This document shows, in pieces, positions 11,507 to 23,900 of a stretch of 64,000 bases of DNA. The translations under genes were made by a program, and so were the position numbers. Position 1 is the stretch's first letter. Each line of letters begins with the position of its first letter. Source of the stretch: Euphorbia lathyris (taxonomy: Eukaryota > Streptophyta > Magnoliopsida > Malpighiales > Euphorbiaceae); NCBI RefSeq assembly GCF_963576675.1, contig NC_088915.1, positions 34,811,501 to 34,875,500 on the forward strand, in the 5' to 3' direction. The notes below the pieces were generated by a model. The model did not search any database. It was given only the letters and a program-made list of their open reading frames with translations, and was not told the DNA's origin.

Positions 11507-11954
11507 GCTCATTATTTGTAGTTCTCTCATTAGTATTACCCCGATGTATAGCTTGTATATAGGGAGAGGGGTGGATAGGATGTAGGCTTTTTATGTGAAA
11601 GAGGTAGGAAATGTATAACTCATGATTCATAATACAATGCATTCATTAGATTATAATGATTCCAATCATCCTCTTCAAATATATTCATGCCTTTATTTAT
11701 TTACAACCAACAGAAATACTTAGCCGCTTATACATTATTTTCATAATTGCTCAAGATATAACCACTGTTACCAGGACCCGCCCTTTTTGGTTTTCAGATC
11801 CCAGCGATTTTTCAACTCTCCTTTTATTATCCCGGAATTTTCAAATGAGTGCCCTTTCGGGTTTTCACCCATTGGGATGTCCCTTATTGTTGCATAGGTC
11901 GCCCTTTGTGGGTTTTCAACCTATCGGGAATTTTCATTTCTTTCTCTTTTTTCT
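11507..11954. other. Convergent 3' region between PMD gene and integrase
   Basis: About 450 bp separate the stop of the plus-strand PMD gene (11506) from the stop of the minus-strand pol frame (11955). It should contain the 3' UTR of the PMD gene. Related phrases such as gccctttcgggttttca recur at 11845-11930. No open frame is supported. Confidence 0.5.
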
Positions 11955-13382
11955 TTACGAAAAGTATTCCTTAAGCCTATCCAGATTGGTAGGTTCGGAG
12001 AACTCCATGCCGTCCATAGTAGTTAGCTTCACCGCCCTTTTGCTTAGGATCTTCTTCACGAGGAATGGTCCTTCCCAGTTTGGCCTGAACTTGCCCCTAG
12101 GGTCGGTGTGCGTCATTCGGATCTGTTTCAACACCATGTCCCCTTCTTTGATAGGGCTGGCCTTGACCTTTTTGTTGAAGGCTCGGGCCATCCTTCTCTG
12201 ATATAACTGCATGTGGTAAAGAGCCTCCATCATTTTCTTGTCCACCAATGCTAATTGCTCATATCGCTTCTTCACCCATTCCGTCTCGGGAATTTCTGCT
12301 TCTACTGCGATTCTCAACGATCGCTTTTCAATCTCGATTGGGAGAACGACTTCTGCACCATATACCAAGGAGAACGGCGTTGCCCCAGTTGACGTTCTAA
12401 CCGTCGTGCGATAGGCCCATAAAGCGAGCGGAAGTTGCTCGTGCCAATTCCGATGCGATTCTACCGTCTTTACAAGAATACTCTTAAGGTTCTTATTTGT
12501 GGCTTCCACTGCCCCGTTAGCTTGCGGGCGATATGGAGAAGACCTATGATGCTCAATTCCGTACTCTTGGAAGAGACTTCTCACCTCTCTATGAAACTGG
12601 ACCCCATTATCCGTGATCATGTGATGAGGCACTCCGAACCTGGTGATTAGATGCTTTTCAATGAACTTCCTCATCTGCTTAGACCCCAACTTGCTAAATG
12701 ACTCTGCCTCTACCCACTTGGTGAAGTAATCAATGGCGATTGCGATGAATTTGTGTCCGTTCGACGCATTAGGCCTCACCTCCCCGATGATATTAATGCC
12801 CCAAGCTGCAAATGGCCAAATGGGTGCCAACACGTGCAGTTCCACAGCTGGCAAGTGATTATAATCTCCGTGGATTTGACAATCATGGCATTTCTTCGCA
12901 TATTCGTTACAATCTTTTTCCATGGTGAGCCAATAGAAGCCTTGCCTTACGATTTTCTTTGCCAATATTGCTCCTCCCATATGGGCTCCACAAATTCCCG
13001 AGTGTACTGACTTCATTGCCTCACGGGCTTCTCCCTTATCCAAACACCTCATTTGTAAACCATCGGCGTGTCTTTTGTAAAGCAAGTCATTGTGGATGAC
13101 AAATTGCTGAGCTAACCTTCTGATCACAGCCTGATCCCTAAGTTCTGATTCTGCCGGGTATGTTCCACTTTTCATGAAGTTTACGATATCGAAATACCAA
13201 GGCTTTTCATCTGCTCCCAACAGCATTACGTCTTCATAGCATGGTTTGTGGGACCTCCTCAGCACCAAAGGCTTCGAGGCAAGATTCCGAGGGTTATCCC
13301 ATACTGACACCAAAGTGGCCAAAGCATCCGCTGCTTGGTTCTGTGCTCGAGGAATGTGATAAAAACGACACTCGATGAATCT
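11955..13382 (-). pseudogene. Tat integrase
   Basis: Minus-strand frame of about 475 codons, continuous with the RNase H frame upstream through a TAG at 13383-13385. An H-H-C-C zinc-binding region is present (HSGICGAHMGG then CHDCQIHGD), followed by the catalytic core with ITDNGVQFH and the Glu in NGAVEATNKN. The first catalytic Asp, expected in the WGID motif, is Asn here (AAWGINIIG), a GAT-to-AAT type change that should abolish DNA joining. The C-terminal part shows MRAFNKK-type basic residues and NWEGPFLVKKILSKRAVKL, the GPY/F-like module. There is no chromodomain, as expected outside chromoviruses. The family is certain and the product is inactive as it stands. Confidence 0.9.
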
Positions 13383-14047
13383 CTACGCCAATCCCTCCAA
13401 CTGGTCTAGGTATGGACGCAACCTTTCTTCCCTTACTTCCCAGTTTCCCTGTGCTTGTTTGATAATCAGTTTTGAGTCACCCCAAATTTCAACATATGAT
13501 GCTCCCAACGCTGCTAATGACTCCAACCCGTAGATGCACGCTTCATACTCGGCCATATTATTGGTGAGAGGGAAGGATAACTTCTTTGCCATTGGGACCC
13601 TTTCTCCTTCTGGTGAGATAAGTAGCACTCCTACACCGGCTCCATTTGAGTTAACCGCTCCATCGAAGAACATTTTCCACGGTATAACTTCTATTGCGTT
13701 CAAGTGCTCATTGGGGAAATCATAGTTTATCTCTTCCTCTTCCGCATTTAGAGGCTGATTGGCCAAAAATTCCGCTACGGCTCTCCCCTTAATAACCTTT
13801 TTCGTTACATACTCGATGTCAAATTCGGACAAGAGCAACAACCATCGGGCTAGCTTCCCTGTTAGAGACGGAGTTAGGTACAAATACTTCACGGGATCCA
13901 TCCGGGAAATAATGATCACTTTGTAAGATTGAAAATAGTGCTGCAGTTTCTTTGTTAGCCATACTACTGCCACGTACGTCTTTTCGATCATGTTATACTT
14001 AAGCTCGTATTCCAGGAACTTCTTACTCAGATAATACACCGCGTGCT
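13383..14047 (-). pseudogene. Tat RNase H plus archaeal-like second RNase H
   Basis: The minus-strand frame resumes at the Athila-like insertion. The first part continues the element's own RNase H and connection (AVYYLSKKFLEYELKYNMIEK, then KLARWLLLLSEFDIEY). A second RNase H of the archaeal-like type follows: MFFDGAVNSNGAGVGVLL with its first Asp, NNMAEYEACIYGL with the Glu, and IWGDSKLIIKQ with the next Asp. Two RNase H domains in tandem are diagnostic of the Tat lineage. The frame ends at TAG 13383-13385 and then continues into integrase. The upstream half, with the end of RT, lies across the insertion at 21120. Confidence 0.9.
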
Positions 14048-15606
14048 TGATGCGCCTTCGGTGAAGAAGACTCACTAAGGGATAAGTGTACCCCGTCGTT
14101 ATCAAGTAATAAATCTAGAAAGTCCAGGTATCGAATCCACAGGACTTATTTACCACAAGTATCGAATTACTCGGTCTCAGGTGTTATCTAGGCTTTGTGG
14201 GGTTTGAATTGGTTTTGATTAAGTTAATCTACTCCTAGGTTGAATTATGCTACTCCTAGCTAAGTTATCTAGTTCTAACTAAGTTATTCTAAGCCTAATT
14301 AAGTTAAACTACTCCTAATTGATCTTTCACTAATGCAATTACCCGAAGGAACATGGTATGAACGATAATAATGAGGTTAGGTTATTAGGTCTATTGATTA
14401 AAAACCTAATCTAAGTCACTTGTATTCAAGGCGATTAACACTACTTACCCTCCTGAAGTTCCTAGTGCGTGATTCCCTTGTAAGGCCAGAACTAGGTCTA
14501 AGGCTCAACAATTTGGGCTTAATCAACTAAGAGGTCGTCAATCTCCTAGGCTCTGACTAGGTCAGATTCAGCTCACAATATGTGCCTACTCGATTTTGGG
14601 GCTTTTGAATGAGTTAAACCAATTGAATAAAGCGTAAGATAAAGATTAAACAAACAATCATAGAACAAAACAAGAGCTAAAATATTATTAAAGATAAAGA
14701 ACAATGTCACAGGATACAATTAGCCTAGGATTCATAGACTGTATCAAAGAGTAAAAACAAGGAAAAGTAAAAGGAGATACGAAAATCCCTTTCAAGGAAC
14801 CTGTCTACTCTGCAATCGGCTTCCTAGGTCTTAAGGACGGACCTTGAATATTCCTCGAGAACAGCTTTGAAGGAGCTTCAATGGAGGTTGATGAAGATGG
14901 AGGAGATGGAGAGGAAATTCAAGGGGAAAGCTAAAGTAATTTACAAATAATGAAAGATGCCTAATTACATTGGAAAAATCCTATTTATATGCGTGGCTCG
15001 GGCCCTTTTCTTGACCTATTTTCGTGTCCTTATGCAGGTAGGAAGTCGTGGGGTCCATCGTGAAGTCGTGGGGGTGGAATTGGTCTTTTTGACCAATTCC
15101 CGCAGGTCTGCTCGCCGAGCAGGCACTGCTGCTCGGCGAGCAGGCACTGCTCGTCGCGAGCAGGCAATTGCCTGCTCGGCGAGCAGGCACAGCCTGCTGG
15201 GCGAGCTGTCTTGCCCGATACGCCTCCGCGTGTTTGCCGAACGCCAATCAACGTGTTCTTCGCCCGAATTTATCCTTGCGCATGCACAAAACTCCAGATA
15301 ACATTAGTCCAAAGGCTAAATTGACCCGCCAATCGCTTATTTGAGCAAACGCTTCGTTTGGTGCGAATTTTGACGGATCAATTAGCTTCAAAAGATAACG
15401 GAATTATTATATGCATGCCAATTTGGCCGTATTTGCCTAAATTGATCACAAAATGAGCCTAAACAGCGAAAAGTAAATAAAACATTTCCAATTTCTAACT
15501 AATTCACACAAGCATTTAAATGCGAGAATTGCTCGCTTATTAACTAAATAACACTAAAACCCGTCCTAAAACCGTACCCAAAGATAGGGTTTTTTGACCC
15601 CTATCA
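14048..15606 (-). repeat. Athila-like 3' LTR (left copy)
   Basis: 1559 bp, beginning tgatgcgcct and ending acccctatca. It matches 19605-21119 but carries an extra block of about 44 bp near 15012-15055, and differs by roughly 22 substitutions. A GC-rich stretch at 15108-15210 has repeated gctcggcgagcaggca-type units. Small frames there (88-114 residues) are repeat by-products. Confidence 0.92.
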
Positions 15607-17171
15607 AACCTCCTCGCACTTAAAACTTTACTTGTCCCCAAGTAAACTAAAAAACTAAACCCGTAATCACAAACAAGCTAAAAAACCTCCCGGTTTGACT
15701 AGGTGTTTGACATAATTTCGAGCATCTGTAATCACATGCATTCGGAAATACAAAGTAGAGACACTATATCCAAAAGCCGCATTTCAATTATCATAGGTCA
15801 TATGTTTTAAGCGAAAGGACACATGTTCAATTAAACGAGCTTGAGGGGATCGCCAAGTAAAACACCTCACCATAGGTAGTTCACTCATTCCACACAATTT
15901 TGGTGGCTAAAGTGTTTACTCTCGGCTTATGTTCTTGCTTAGGATTACGTTGATTTTGCACGTTCATCCGAGTTCCTCTACTATGCTATATGACTCGGAT
16001 GATATCAAAAACAGCCTCTAGTTGGGGTTGTAATGTGGTTAGAGGGTTAAAGGTACAACAAGGGTTAATAGTTCTAGCGCTAGAAAAACAAAGTTCAAAT
16101 GGCTTTAGCAAATATGAAGTGACTGAGCTTTTTATTCATTCATTATTCTCTTTTTAGGACGTTTTCTTGAGACGTTTTGATTTTAAGAACCGGGGAATGA
16201 AGTTCTCCCCTTTTTGTTCGTCTCTTTTCTTTTCTTTTCTTTTCTTTTTCTGTTTTTCTGTTTTTCTTTTTTTCTTTTTGGGATAGTGATGCTCATTCAC
16301 TTTTTAGCCTTTTGGCTTGCTACTATGATGCCATAAACAAAGATAAAGTGCTAGAACGACAAAGGCTCGATGTGAGCTTTGCAAAAACTTTGGGTTAAGT
16401 AGCAAACCAAGTGATGGTTTGCAAAAATGGTTTAGAACGAAAGAAAAATCTATAAACTACAAAAAATATAGGCTCAAAGGGGCTTCCTAGAGTGGATGAA
16501 AAAGAGAAAATAAGGTAAAGAAAAAGGGTTAATTCTAATGAGGCTGATTTCATCGTTTATCATCTCAAATCATTGCATGTAGGTTCAACACAGTATTAGG
16601 TGCAAAATCTGCAATCTTCCACAAGTCAAAGCATTTACACAAAAATGTCAAGAAAAAAAGCTTTTTGATGTTCGCTCTTAGGCTCAAATTCAACTCACAA
16701 TTCTTTGGGTTTCAATTTTGTGTTTACTAGTTCTCCCCAAACTCAAGCTTAACATCACATGCCTTCAATTCTTAAGTTATCTACCTAAGTAATGATTTTG
16801 ACATTTCTTCAAAAGTAGGGTCTAAATGCAAACTTTAGCTCATGCTTTTACAGATACAAGGATTGTGTCCTACACCTAAACTAGTTGTTATGCAATCTTA
16901 GATTCGGTTCTCAGCCCTCAAGGACAAATAACGAAGTTTAGATTCGAAGGAGGTTCATGGTTTTAGGTCCTAAACATGCAAAACATAAATAAAACCCGAA
17001 AAACGCAAAACTAAACTAGACACGACGCAACAAAAAATTTAAAAATTATACAATTTTTTTTTTGTAAGTTTGTCTACCCCTCCTCCTCACACTAAAAATA
17101 TGCAATAAGTTCCAACATTGCATCACAAATCATAAAGAGCAAGTGTAAAGAGTTAGGGTGGAGAAGACAAC
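15607..17171. other. Athila-like interior, 3' non-coding part
   Basis: No supported gene. It starts next to the LTR with cctcctcgcac, which on the minus strand is the purine-rich GTGCGAGGAGG, a likely polypurine tract. It also holds a pyrimidine run of ttttc repeats (about 16225-16280). In a full Athila element this zone would lie after pol; here pol is absent. Confidence 0.6.
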
Positions 17172-18371
17172 TTACTGATCGGCCGGATGGTATGGCCAAA
17201 GCATGTTGTAGCGTTCGCAGTAGTCTGCCACTACGTATTCAAGACCCGAAAGCCTTCGGTCCATATTCTGCTCAAAGTTAGTGAACCGTTGGTCCATCTG
17301 TTGAACAGTGTTAAAGGTCCGTAGGTTAAGATCTCGCATTTCTGCCATCATGGTGTTGATGGTTTGGAACTGGGCCTCCGTCCCCGGCGCTTGGTGTTCC
17401 GTTTGGTCATCTGCTGCTGCAGCCTCTTCTTCCTCATGTTGTGGTGGGTTTCTTGTTCGTTTCCTTGCCCTTCCACTTGAGCTTGCTCCTCCAGATGGGT
17501 TCCTATTCAAAACTGAATGGAAAGTAGATTTTCCTAGGAATGTAGCGTTAAGCAAGGTGGGGTGGAAACCATCTTCCCGAATGTCCAAATCTTTGAATTG
17601 GCTATCAAGGAAGTTGGTAACCAAATGTCCAAGGCCAACGGACCCGCGTTTTCTACTTGTCTAGTTTGAAAAGCCTTCAAAGATGGCTTTGATACTATCA
17701 ACGGGTTTTTGGTCGGCCACACACCACAGTATGAGCAATTCCGTCTGTGAGATTTTATTGCTCTCATTTTTCCCTAACAAGTTGTGAGCCACAAACTTGT
17801 GTACAAGGTTTAGCACTGGGTCTCTAAGGGAGATTGGGCTAGCAGTGCGGGAGTCAAATTCTGATAAGCCTGTTAACTGCTTCCAAGCTTTATCTTTTGT
17901 TATGGGTTCCTCAAAACCCGAGACTGCCTCTGGATGGTTATAGACTCCCATCAAGGCTGCTAATGTAGTGTCATTGAGATGATAGGGGACACCGTTCAGT
18001 TTAAAAGAATGCTTACCACACCCCGCGGGTAGCTCCTTTCTCAAAGTGGTCAGAAATTCCACAGTGAAATTATAGTACACCAGGGTCTTTTTTGTGGCCA
18101 GTCTATGCCAACCATGGAATTTTAGGACTTCATTGAAGTCCTTTTCCAGACCTATAGATGCTAGATATTTCTGGTCAACAATGATTAAGGTGGCAAGTTC
18201 TTGCTTAGAAAACCACTGATATAACAATCCCTCTCGCTCATCTACTAATCCAAAAGGTGGGTTATACTTAGCTTGCAGGACGTCACTGAATTCGACGTCC
18301 GAGTCGGCTTCATTGTCAACCGTTATCTTGGACTTGCCTTTCCTTCCCATCGTACCTGAGAGATAGACCAA
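17172..18371 (-). pseudogene. Athila ORF1/gag-like protein with one TAG
   Basis: One minus-strand frame of about 399 codons, interrupted only by a TAG at 17661-17663. The first 236 residues resemble the Arabidopsis Athila ORF1 family: FGLVDEREGLLYQWFSKQEL, then FHGWHRLATKKTLVYYNFTVEF, LNGVPYHLNDTTLAALMG and PVLNLVHKFVAHNLLGKNES. After the TAG the same frame continues with LGHLVTNFLDSQFKDLDIRE, a basic/acidic low-complexity segment (RARKRTRNPPQHEEEEAAAADD) and a coiled-coil-like tail. It probably serves as capsid protein. It is the only coding region in the element. The TAG may be a mutation of a sense codon; readthrough cannot be excluded. Confidence 0.82.
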
Positions 18372-19580
18372 AACGGACTAGTTAGAATCCCTTCACATAA
18401 ACATAAACATAAACCTCCAAATCACCACTAAATAGATAAAACCATAGTTTAGAAACTTAGGGACCAAAATCGTAAGCTTTCAGTCCCTAAGTAATTTCAC
18501 CCGTAATTCTTAAATTCGTGCAAAATTAGAGATGCCCAATGACTAAAATGTGTTAAGAATGTGATATAGAACTCTATTGGTAAGTTGCCAACTATAAACT
18601 AAATAGTTGAACTTTGAGCTAAAATGGAGCTTTTTCCCAAATTGAGCAAATTCTCCAAATATTCACAAATTAAGAACAAAAATCATACCCAAATCACATA
18701 TTGATCATAATGTAACTATATATTGCAAGAATATCAAGAATTAAAAGCAAGTAAAAGGTTATTTGAGAAAAAAGATAAAAACCCAAAACTTAGGTTTTGT
18801 TCCAAATCCCAAAAATTAACACCCTAAACTAAAATCTAAACCTAGAAACATGTTAGAAATCAAAAATAGGTAAGAATACATACCTTAGTTGTTGAATTTG
18901 GGTTAGTATGGAGGATTTGGAGTTTAGGTTTTGTGAAAAGGAAAATGAGAAGAAAAGAAAGAAAGAAGAAGTGAAAAAAAAGAAAGAAGGAAAGAAAGAA
19001 GAAGATAAGAAGGGGATGATGAGTCATCCCCTTATCTTTATCTTTTTATTTCTTATTTTAAAAAATATTTGTTTATATTTGTTTAAACAAGTATGTATAT
19101 GAACAAATATAAATATAAGAGTATACAAGTACAAAACGGTATAAACAAGCACAGGTAGATAAGTATAGATGAATTTGACAAGTATAAATACACGTTTGTA
19201 TAAATGAATATAAACAAGCGTAAGTATGAACAAGTATGACTGTTATAAACAAGTATATATAAACAAGAATATATCAGCAAGTATAAACGATATAAATAAG
19301 TATAAACAAATATCATGATTATAAACAAGTATATATATAGTTATTAGTATATCAACAAGTATTTGTATAAGTAAGTATAAGTTATCGACAATGGTATGAA
19401 CAAGTATAAGTGTAAACAAGTATAGTTATTATTAACAAGTTTATATACAAACAATGATAAGAACAAGTATAAACAAGTATGGTTATTATAGACAAGTATA
19501 AATGATATAAACAAAGGTATTCACAATGAATGCCTAAACTAACAAATTGACCTTTGGTTCGATATTGCAGAAGAAATAAA
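18372..19580. other. Athila-like leader (5' UTR) region
   Basis: Between the ORF1 start and the PBS in element sense. No supported gene. It has a purine-rich run of aagaaagaaag type at about 18940-19010 and the degenerate tandem array listed separately. It would form the long leader of the element RNA, where packaging signals are expected. Confidence 0.6.
19083..19520. repeat. Degenerate acaagtataa tandem array
   Basis: More than 20 irregular copies of a short motif around acaagtata(a), spaced about 10-24 bp apart, within the Athila-like leader. Open frames on the minus strand here (69-81 residues, Tyr/Leu/Ile-rich) follow from the repeat and are not considered genes. Confidence 0.75.
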
Positions 19581-19598
19581 TCCCCGGCAACGGCGCCA
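19581..19598 (-). other. Primer-binding site of the Athila-like element
   Basis: Minus strand TGGCGCCGTTGCCGGGGA, six bases from the LTR start at 19605. This is the tRNA-Asp-type PBS typical of Athila elements. It fixes the element's orientation (5' LTR on the right). Confidence 0.88.
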
Positions 19599-19604
19599 AA
19601 AACT

Positions 19605-21119
19605 TGATGCGCCTTCGGTGAAGAAGACTCACTAAGGGATAAGTGTACCCCGTCGTTATCAAGTAATAAATCTGGAAAGTCCAGGTATCGAATCCACAGG
19701 ACTTATTTACCACAAGTATCGAATTACTCGGTGTCAGGTGTTATCTAGGCTTTGTGGGGTTTGAATTGGTTTTGATTAAGTTAATCTACTCCTAGGTTGA
19801 ATTACGCTACTCCTAGCTAAGTTATCTAGTTCTAACTAAGTTATTCTAAGCCTAATTAAGTTAAACTACTCCTAATTGATCTTTCACTAATGCAATTACC
19901 CGAAGGAACATGGTATGAACGATAATAATGAGGTTAGGTTATTAGGTCTATTGATTAAAAACCTAATCTAAGTCACTTGTATTCAAGGCGATTAACACTA
20001 CTTACCCTCCTGAAGTTCCTAGTGCGTGATTCCCTTGTAAGGCCGGAACTAGGTCTAAGGCTCAGCAATTTGGGCTTAATCAACTAAGAGGTCGTCAATC
20101 TCCTAGGCTCTGACTAGGTCAGATTCAGCTCACAATATGTGCCTACTCGATTTTGGGGCTTTTGAATGAGTTAAACCAATTGAATAAAGTGTAAGACAAA
20201 GATTAAACAAACAATCATAGAACAAAACAAGAGCTAAAATATTATTAAAGATGAAGAACAATGTCACAGGATACAATTAGCCTAAGATTCATAGACTGTA
20301 TCAAAGAGCAAAAACAAGGAAAAGTAAAAGGAGATACGAAAATCCCTTTCAAGGAACCTGTCTACTCTACAATCGGCTTCCTAGGTCTTAAGGACGGACC
20401 TTGAATATTCCTCGAGAACAGCTTTGAAGGAGCTTCAATGGAGGTTGATGAAGATGGAGGAGATGGAGAGGAAATTCAAGGGGAAAGCTAAAGTAATTTA
20501 CAAATAATGAAAGATGCCTAATTACATTGGAAAAATCCTATTTATATGCGTGGCTCGGGCCCTTTTCCATCGTGAAGTCGTGGGGGCGGAATTGGTCTTT
20601 TTGACCAATTCCCGCAGGTCTGCTCGCCGAGCAGGCACTGCTGCTCGGCGAGCAGGCGCTGCTCGTCGCGAGTAGGCATTGCCTGCTCGGCGAGCAGGCA
20701 CAGCCTGCTCGGCGAGCTGTCTTGCCCGATACGCCTCCGCGTGTTTGCCGAACGCCAATCAACGTGTTCTTCGCCCGAATTTATCCCTGCGCATGCACAA
20801 AACTCCAGATAACATTAGTCCAAAGGCTAAATTGACCCGCCCATCGCTTATTTGAGCAAACGCTTCGTTTGGTGCGAGTTTTAACTGATCAATTAGCTTC
20901 AAAAGATAACGGAATTATTATATGCATGCCAATTTGGCCGTATTTGCCTAAATTGATCACAAAATGAGCCTAAACAGCGAAAAGTAAATAAAACATTTCC
21001 AATTTCTAACTAACTCACACAAAAGCATTTAAATGCGAGAATTGCTCGCTTATTAACTAAATAACACTAAAACCCGTCCTAAAACCGTACCCAAAGATAG
21101 GGGTTTTTGACCCCTATCA
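19605..21119 (-). repeat. Athila-like 5' LTR (right copy)
   Basis: 1515 bp, partner of 14048-15606. It lacks the roughly 44-bp block present in the other copy, which points to a deletion here or an insertion there after integration. Its outer end abuts target copy gtgct at 21120-21124. Confidence 0.92.
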
Positions 21120-21124
21120 GTGCT

Positions 21125-22619
21125 CCACACCGGTGTCCCCGTCTTAGGCCAGTATTGCCCCAATAGATCGCTCCTCGATTGCTACATAGAGGAGAAGCGG
21201 TTTTCCAAGTTTAGGCGGTCTTAAAACCGGTGGATTAGACAAATAGTTCCGGACACTCTCCAATGCTTGTTGGCACTTATCATTCCAAACCATGGGTTGA
21301 TCTTTCCGTAGCAGCTTAAAGATCGGCTCATAGATCGCTGTGAGTCGTGCTATGAACCGACTGATATACTGAACCTGCCCCAGAAATCCTCTCACTTCTT
21401 TCTCATTTTTGGGTGCTGGCATTTCCTGTATGGCCTTTACCTTGTCGGGATCCACCTCAATCCCCTTGTTACTGATCACATAGCCTAAGATCTTCCCCGA
21501 TGAAACGCCAAAGAAGCACTTCTTCGGGTTCAACCTTAGCTTGAATTCTGCGATTCGGGCCAAGAACTTCTCAAGTGCAGGGAAATGCCCCTCTCTCGTC
21601 TCCGACTTGACCATCATGTCGTCCACATAAACTTCCACCTCTTTGTGTATCATATCATGGAACAGTGCCGTAGCCATCCGTTGATAAGTTGCCCCAACAT
21701 TTTTCAAACCAAACGGCATTACTCTATAGCAGTACGTTCCCCACTCAGTTGTGAACGAGGTCTTTGCCTTGTGCTTTTCTGCCATCTGAACTTGCATGTA
21801 GCCCATGAAGCCGTCAACATTCGTGTGCAAGACGCTCGATGCTGCACTGTCGATTAATACGTCGATGTGAGGCAATGCGAATTCATCTTTGGGGCAAGCC
21901 TTGTTGAGATCTCTATAATCGACGCACATTCTCACTTTATCGTCCTTCTTTGCGATTGGCACTACATTTGCGACCCAGGGGGGATAGTCGATTACTTCGA
22001 TGAATCCTGCTTCTAACTATTTCTTCACTTCCTCTCTGATCTTATCCGCCCATTCTGGCCTTATGCGTCGGAGTTTCTGTTTCACGGGCTTAGCATCGGG
22101 GTATGTTGGAATACGGTGAGTTACGATTGATTGATTGATTCCTGGCATATCTTCGTACGTCCAAGCAAACACTATTTCGTATTTTTTAATTATTCTCTCA
22201 AATTCTTTCCTCTCTTCAGTAGTTAATTCTTGAGCAATTTGTATAAGTTTAGGATTTTCATCCGTGCCAAGATTGAAAGTTGACATTTCTATTGTATTGA
22301 TTTCAAACGTAGGCATGTTATATGAATGAGAATGCATGGAATGATCAGAATCAACATCAAGCAAGTAAGCAAAATCAGAATTCATTTCATTGATAGTATT
22401 GGTGAGTACATCATCGGATTCAAATAAAGCAGTAATATAATTTTCATCATCGGGGTTCTCGGGTTTCTCATAGGCCTTGGAGGTGTTGGGCTCATCCACC
22501 GCTCCCACAGTTGCCTCAATAGTGATGACCTACTCCTCAGCATTCAAATCTAACATCATGATCTCCTCGACGAAGCAGCTTGCCTCTCTTTTGCCCCAGC
22601 TGGTGACATCGTTGAAAAT
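21125..22619 (-). pseudogene. Tat reverse transcriptase
   Basis: Minus-strand frame with TAG stops at 22530-22532 and 22017-22019 and a TAA at 21144-21146. Motifs in order: the pre-RT hinge with MPGINQSIVTHRIPTYPDAKP, VVPIAKKDDKVRMCVDYRDLN, ALPHIDVLIDSAAS, FGLKNVGATYQRMATALF, the catalytic VYVDDMMVKS and LNPKKCFFGVSSGKILGYVIS. RNase H begins with LLLYVAIEERSIGAILA just before the Athila-like insertion at 21120. The domain would copy the element RNA into DNA. The YVDD site is intact, but the frame cannot be translated through without suppression of three stops. Confidence 0.92.
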
Positions 22620-23900
22620 CTAAAAGCCTGGCAGAATCTTTCCTTCGGTGCTAGTCCATGACTCGAGAGTCCCAGAATAAACTTTCCCGTGAACCTCATT
22701 CATAAAATACTTCTTTAGGCCCACCCTTCCTTCACTGCCTGTGTTGGACGGACCTCCTAGCTCATATCCCAAACCCCTCCGGGTTTTCTGACTCTTGAAG
22801 TCCGGCGATTCTGGCAACCCTTAATGGTGTGCTCCCAAGCCCATACCGGGGATGAAACCCCCTTTCATCATCTTCACCACATCGGTGGTCATGCTAGACT
22901 CGTAGATCCTAGAAACCTGGAATTCGGAGAAAAGCTGAGGCTTAATTCCCAATGCAGCCATTGAACTCAACTTCTCAGCTCTAATCGTCACTATCTCCTC
23001 CCCGAAGGGGAATTTGATCATTTGGTGGAGCGTGGAGGGCACACCTCCTAGCTTATGGAACCATGGGCGTCCCAACAACACAGCAAAGGTCACTGGTATA
23101 TCCAGCACAGTGAACTCAGTTTCTTCCTCGTGCTGCCCTACTTTCAGCTTGGCCTTAAAGACTCCTTCAATGTGCCTACGGCTATCATCATAGGCCCTGA
23201 TCACGATTTTCGAGGCAGTCAAATCTCCTCTTTCTACTCCCAATTTGGACAAGAGTTTCAGCGGGCAAACATTAATGGCCGATCCATCATCAACCATTAC
23301 ACAGCTGGTTTTCTTCCCATTAATTTCAGCTCGGATGTATAAAGGCTTGTTGTGAGCCTTCCCCTCTTTTGGGAGATCTTCATCGGTGAAGGTGATTTCA
23401 GTTCTCTTTCGGGCCATGATTGCCCCTACTAGTGCCGTCGGCTCAGTATCGGTAGAGATGACCAAATTCTGCAACTCTTTCATCAAATTCTCACGGTGGT
23501 ACTTAGAATGGCACAAGACCTCCCACACCGTAGACTTGGCTTGTGTTTTCTTCAACTGCTCGAGGACTTGATCATCAAGCTTGGGAGCCGATCCTTCTCC
23601 CGCCTCAGTTTCCACCATTGGTGCCTTCCCCTCGGCCACTCGACCTAATCTTGTCATAATGGCAATCTCCAGCTCATCATCAGATTCATCCCAAATATTG
23701 ATAGGAATTCTCTGATCGGCATCCTCCTCCTCCGAGGAACTTTCCCAAATGTCCACCACCATCAGATCCATCACATGAGGGACGTTTGAATTCAAATACA
23801 AGGGATCTGCCGATCCATACACGACCCAGCCTATCAACTCATCATAATCTCTGAGGGACGCTCTGTTCATCCTTCTTGCTGCCATCGAAATAACGCCTCT
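22620..23900 (-). pseudogene. Tat aspartic protease with G-patch
   Basis: Same minus frame as RT. The N-terminal acidic region (WESSSEEEDADQ, NIWDESDDELE) leads to a retropepsin-like domain with the catalytic segment SCVMVDDGSAINVCPLKLL and the flap/LLGRPW region (FAVLLGRPWFHKLGG). A G-patch follows (MMKGGFIPGMGLG, then after a TAA at 22821-22823 GLPESPDF...RRGLGYEL), a module common after protease in Tat elements. TAG closes the block at 22620-22622. The protease would cut the polyprotein; the role of the G-patch is unproven (RNA binding is inferred). Confidence 0.87.

Larger units (their letters stand above)
14048..21119 (-). mobile_element. Athila-like non-autonomous LTR retrotransposon
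   Basis: 7072-bp element on the minus strand inside the Tat pol gene. LTRs are 19605-21119 (5' in element sense) and 14048-15606 (3'), with ends TGATAGGGG...GGCGCATCA. Target-site copies are a perfect gtgct (14043-14047 and 21120-21124). The PBS is complementary to a tRNA-Asp type, the classical Athila primer. The 4-kb interior encodes only an Athila ORF1-like gag; no protease, RT or integrase is visible. It must have moved using proteins supplied in trans, making it a LARD-like derivative. Excising it at gtgct restores the reading frame between Tat RT and RNase H. LTR divergence is about two dozen substitutions in 1.5 kb. Confidence 0.93.

Noticed and set aside
17661..17663. Programmed TAG readthrough in the Athila-like ORF1 (and in Tat pol)
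   Set aside because: Sequences after the stops share no leaky context such as CARYYA, so mutation is the simpler reading; not fully excluded.
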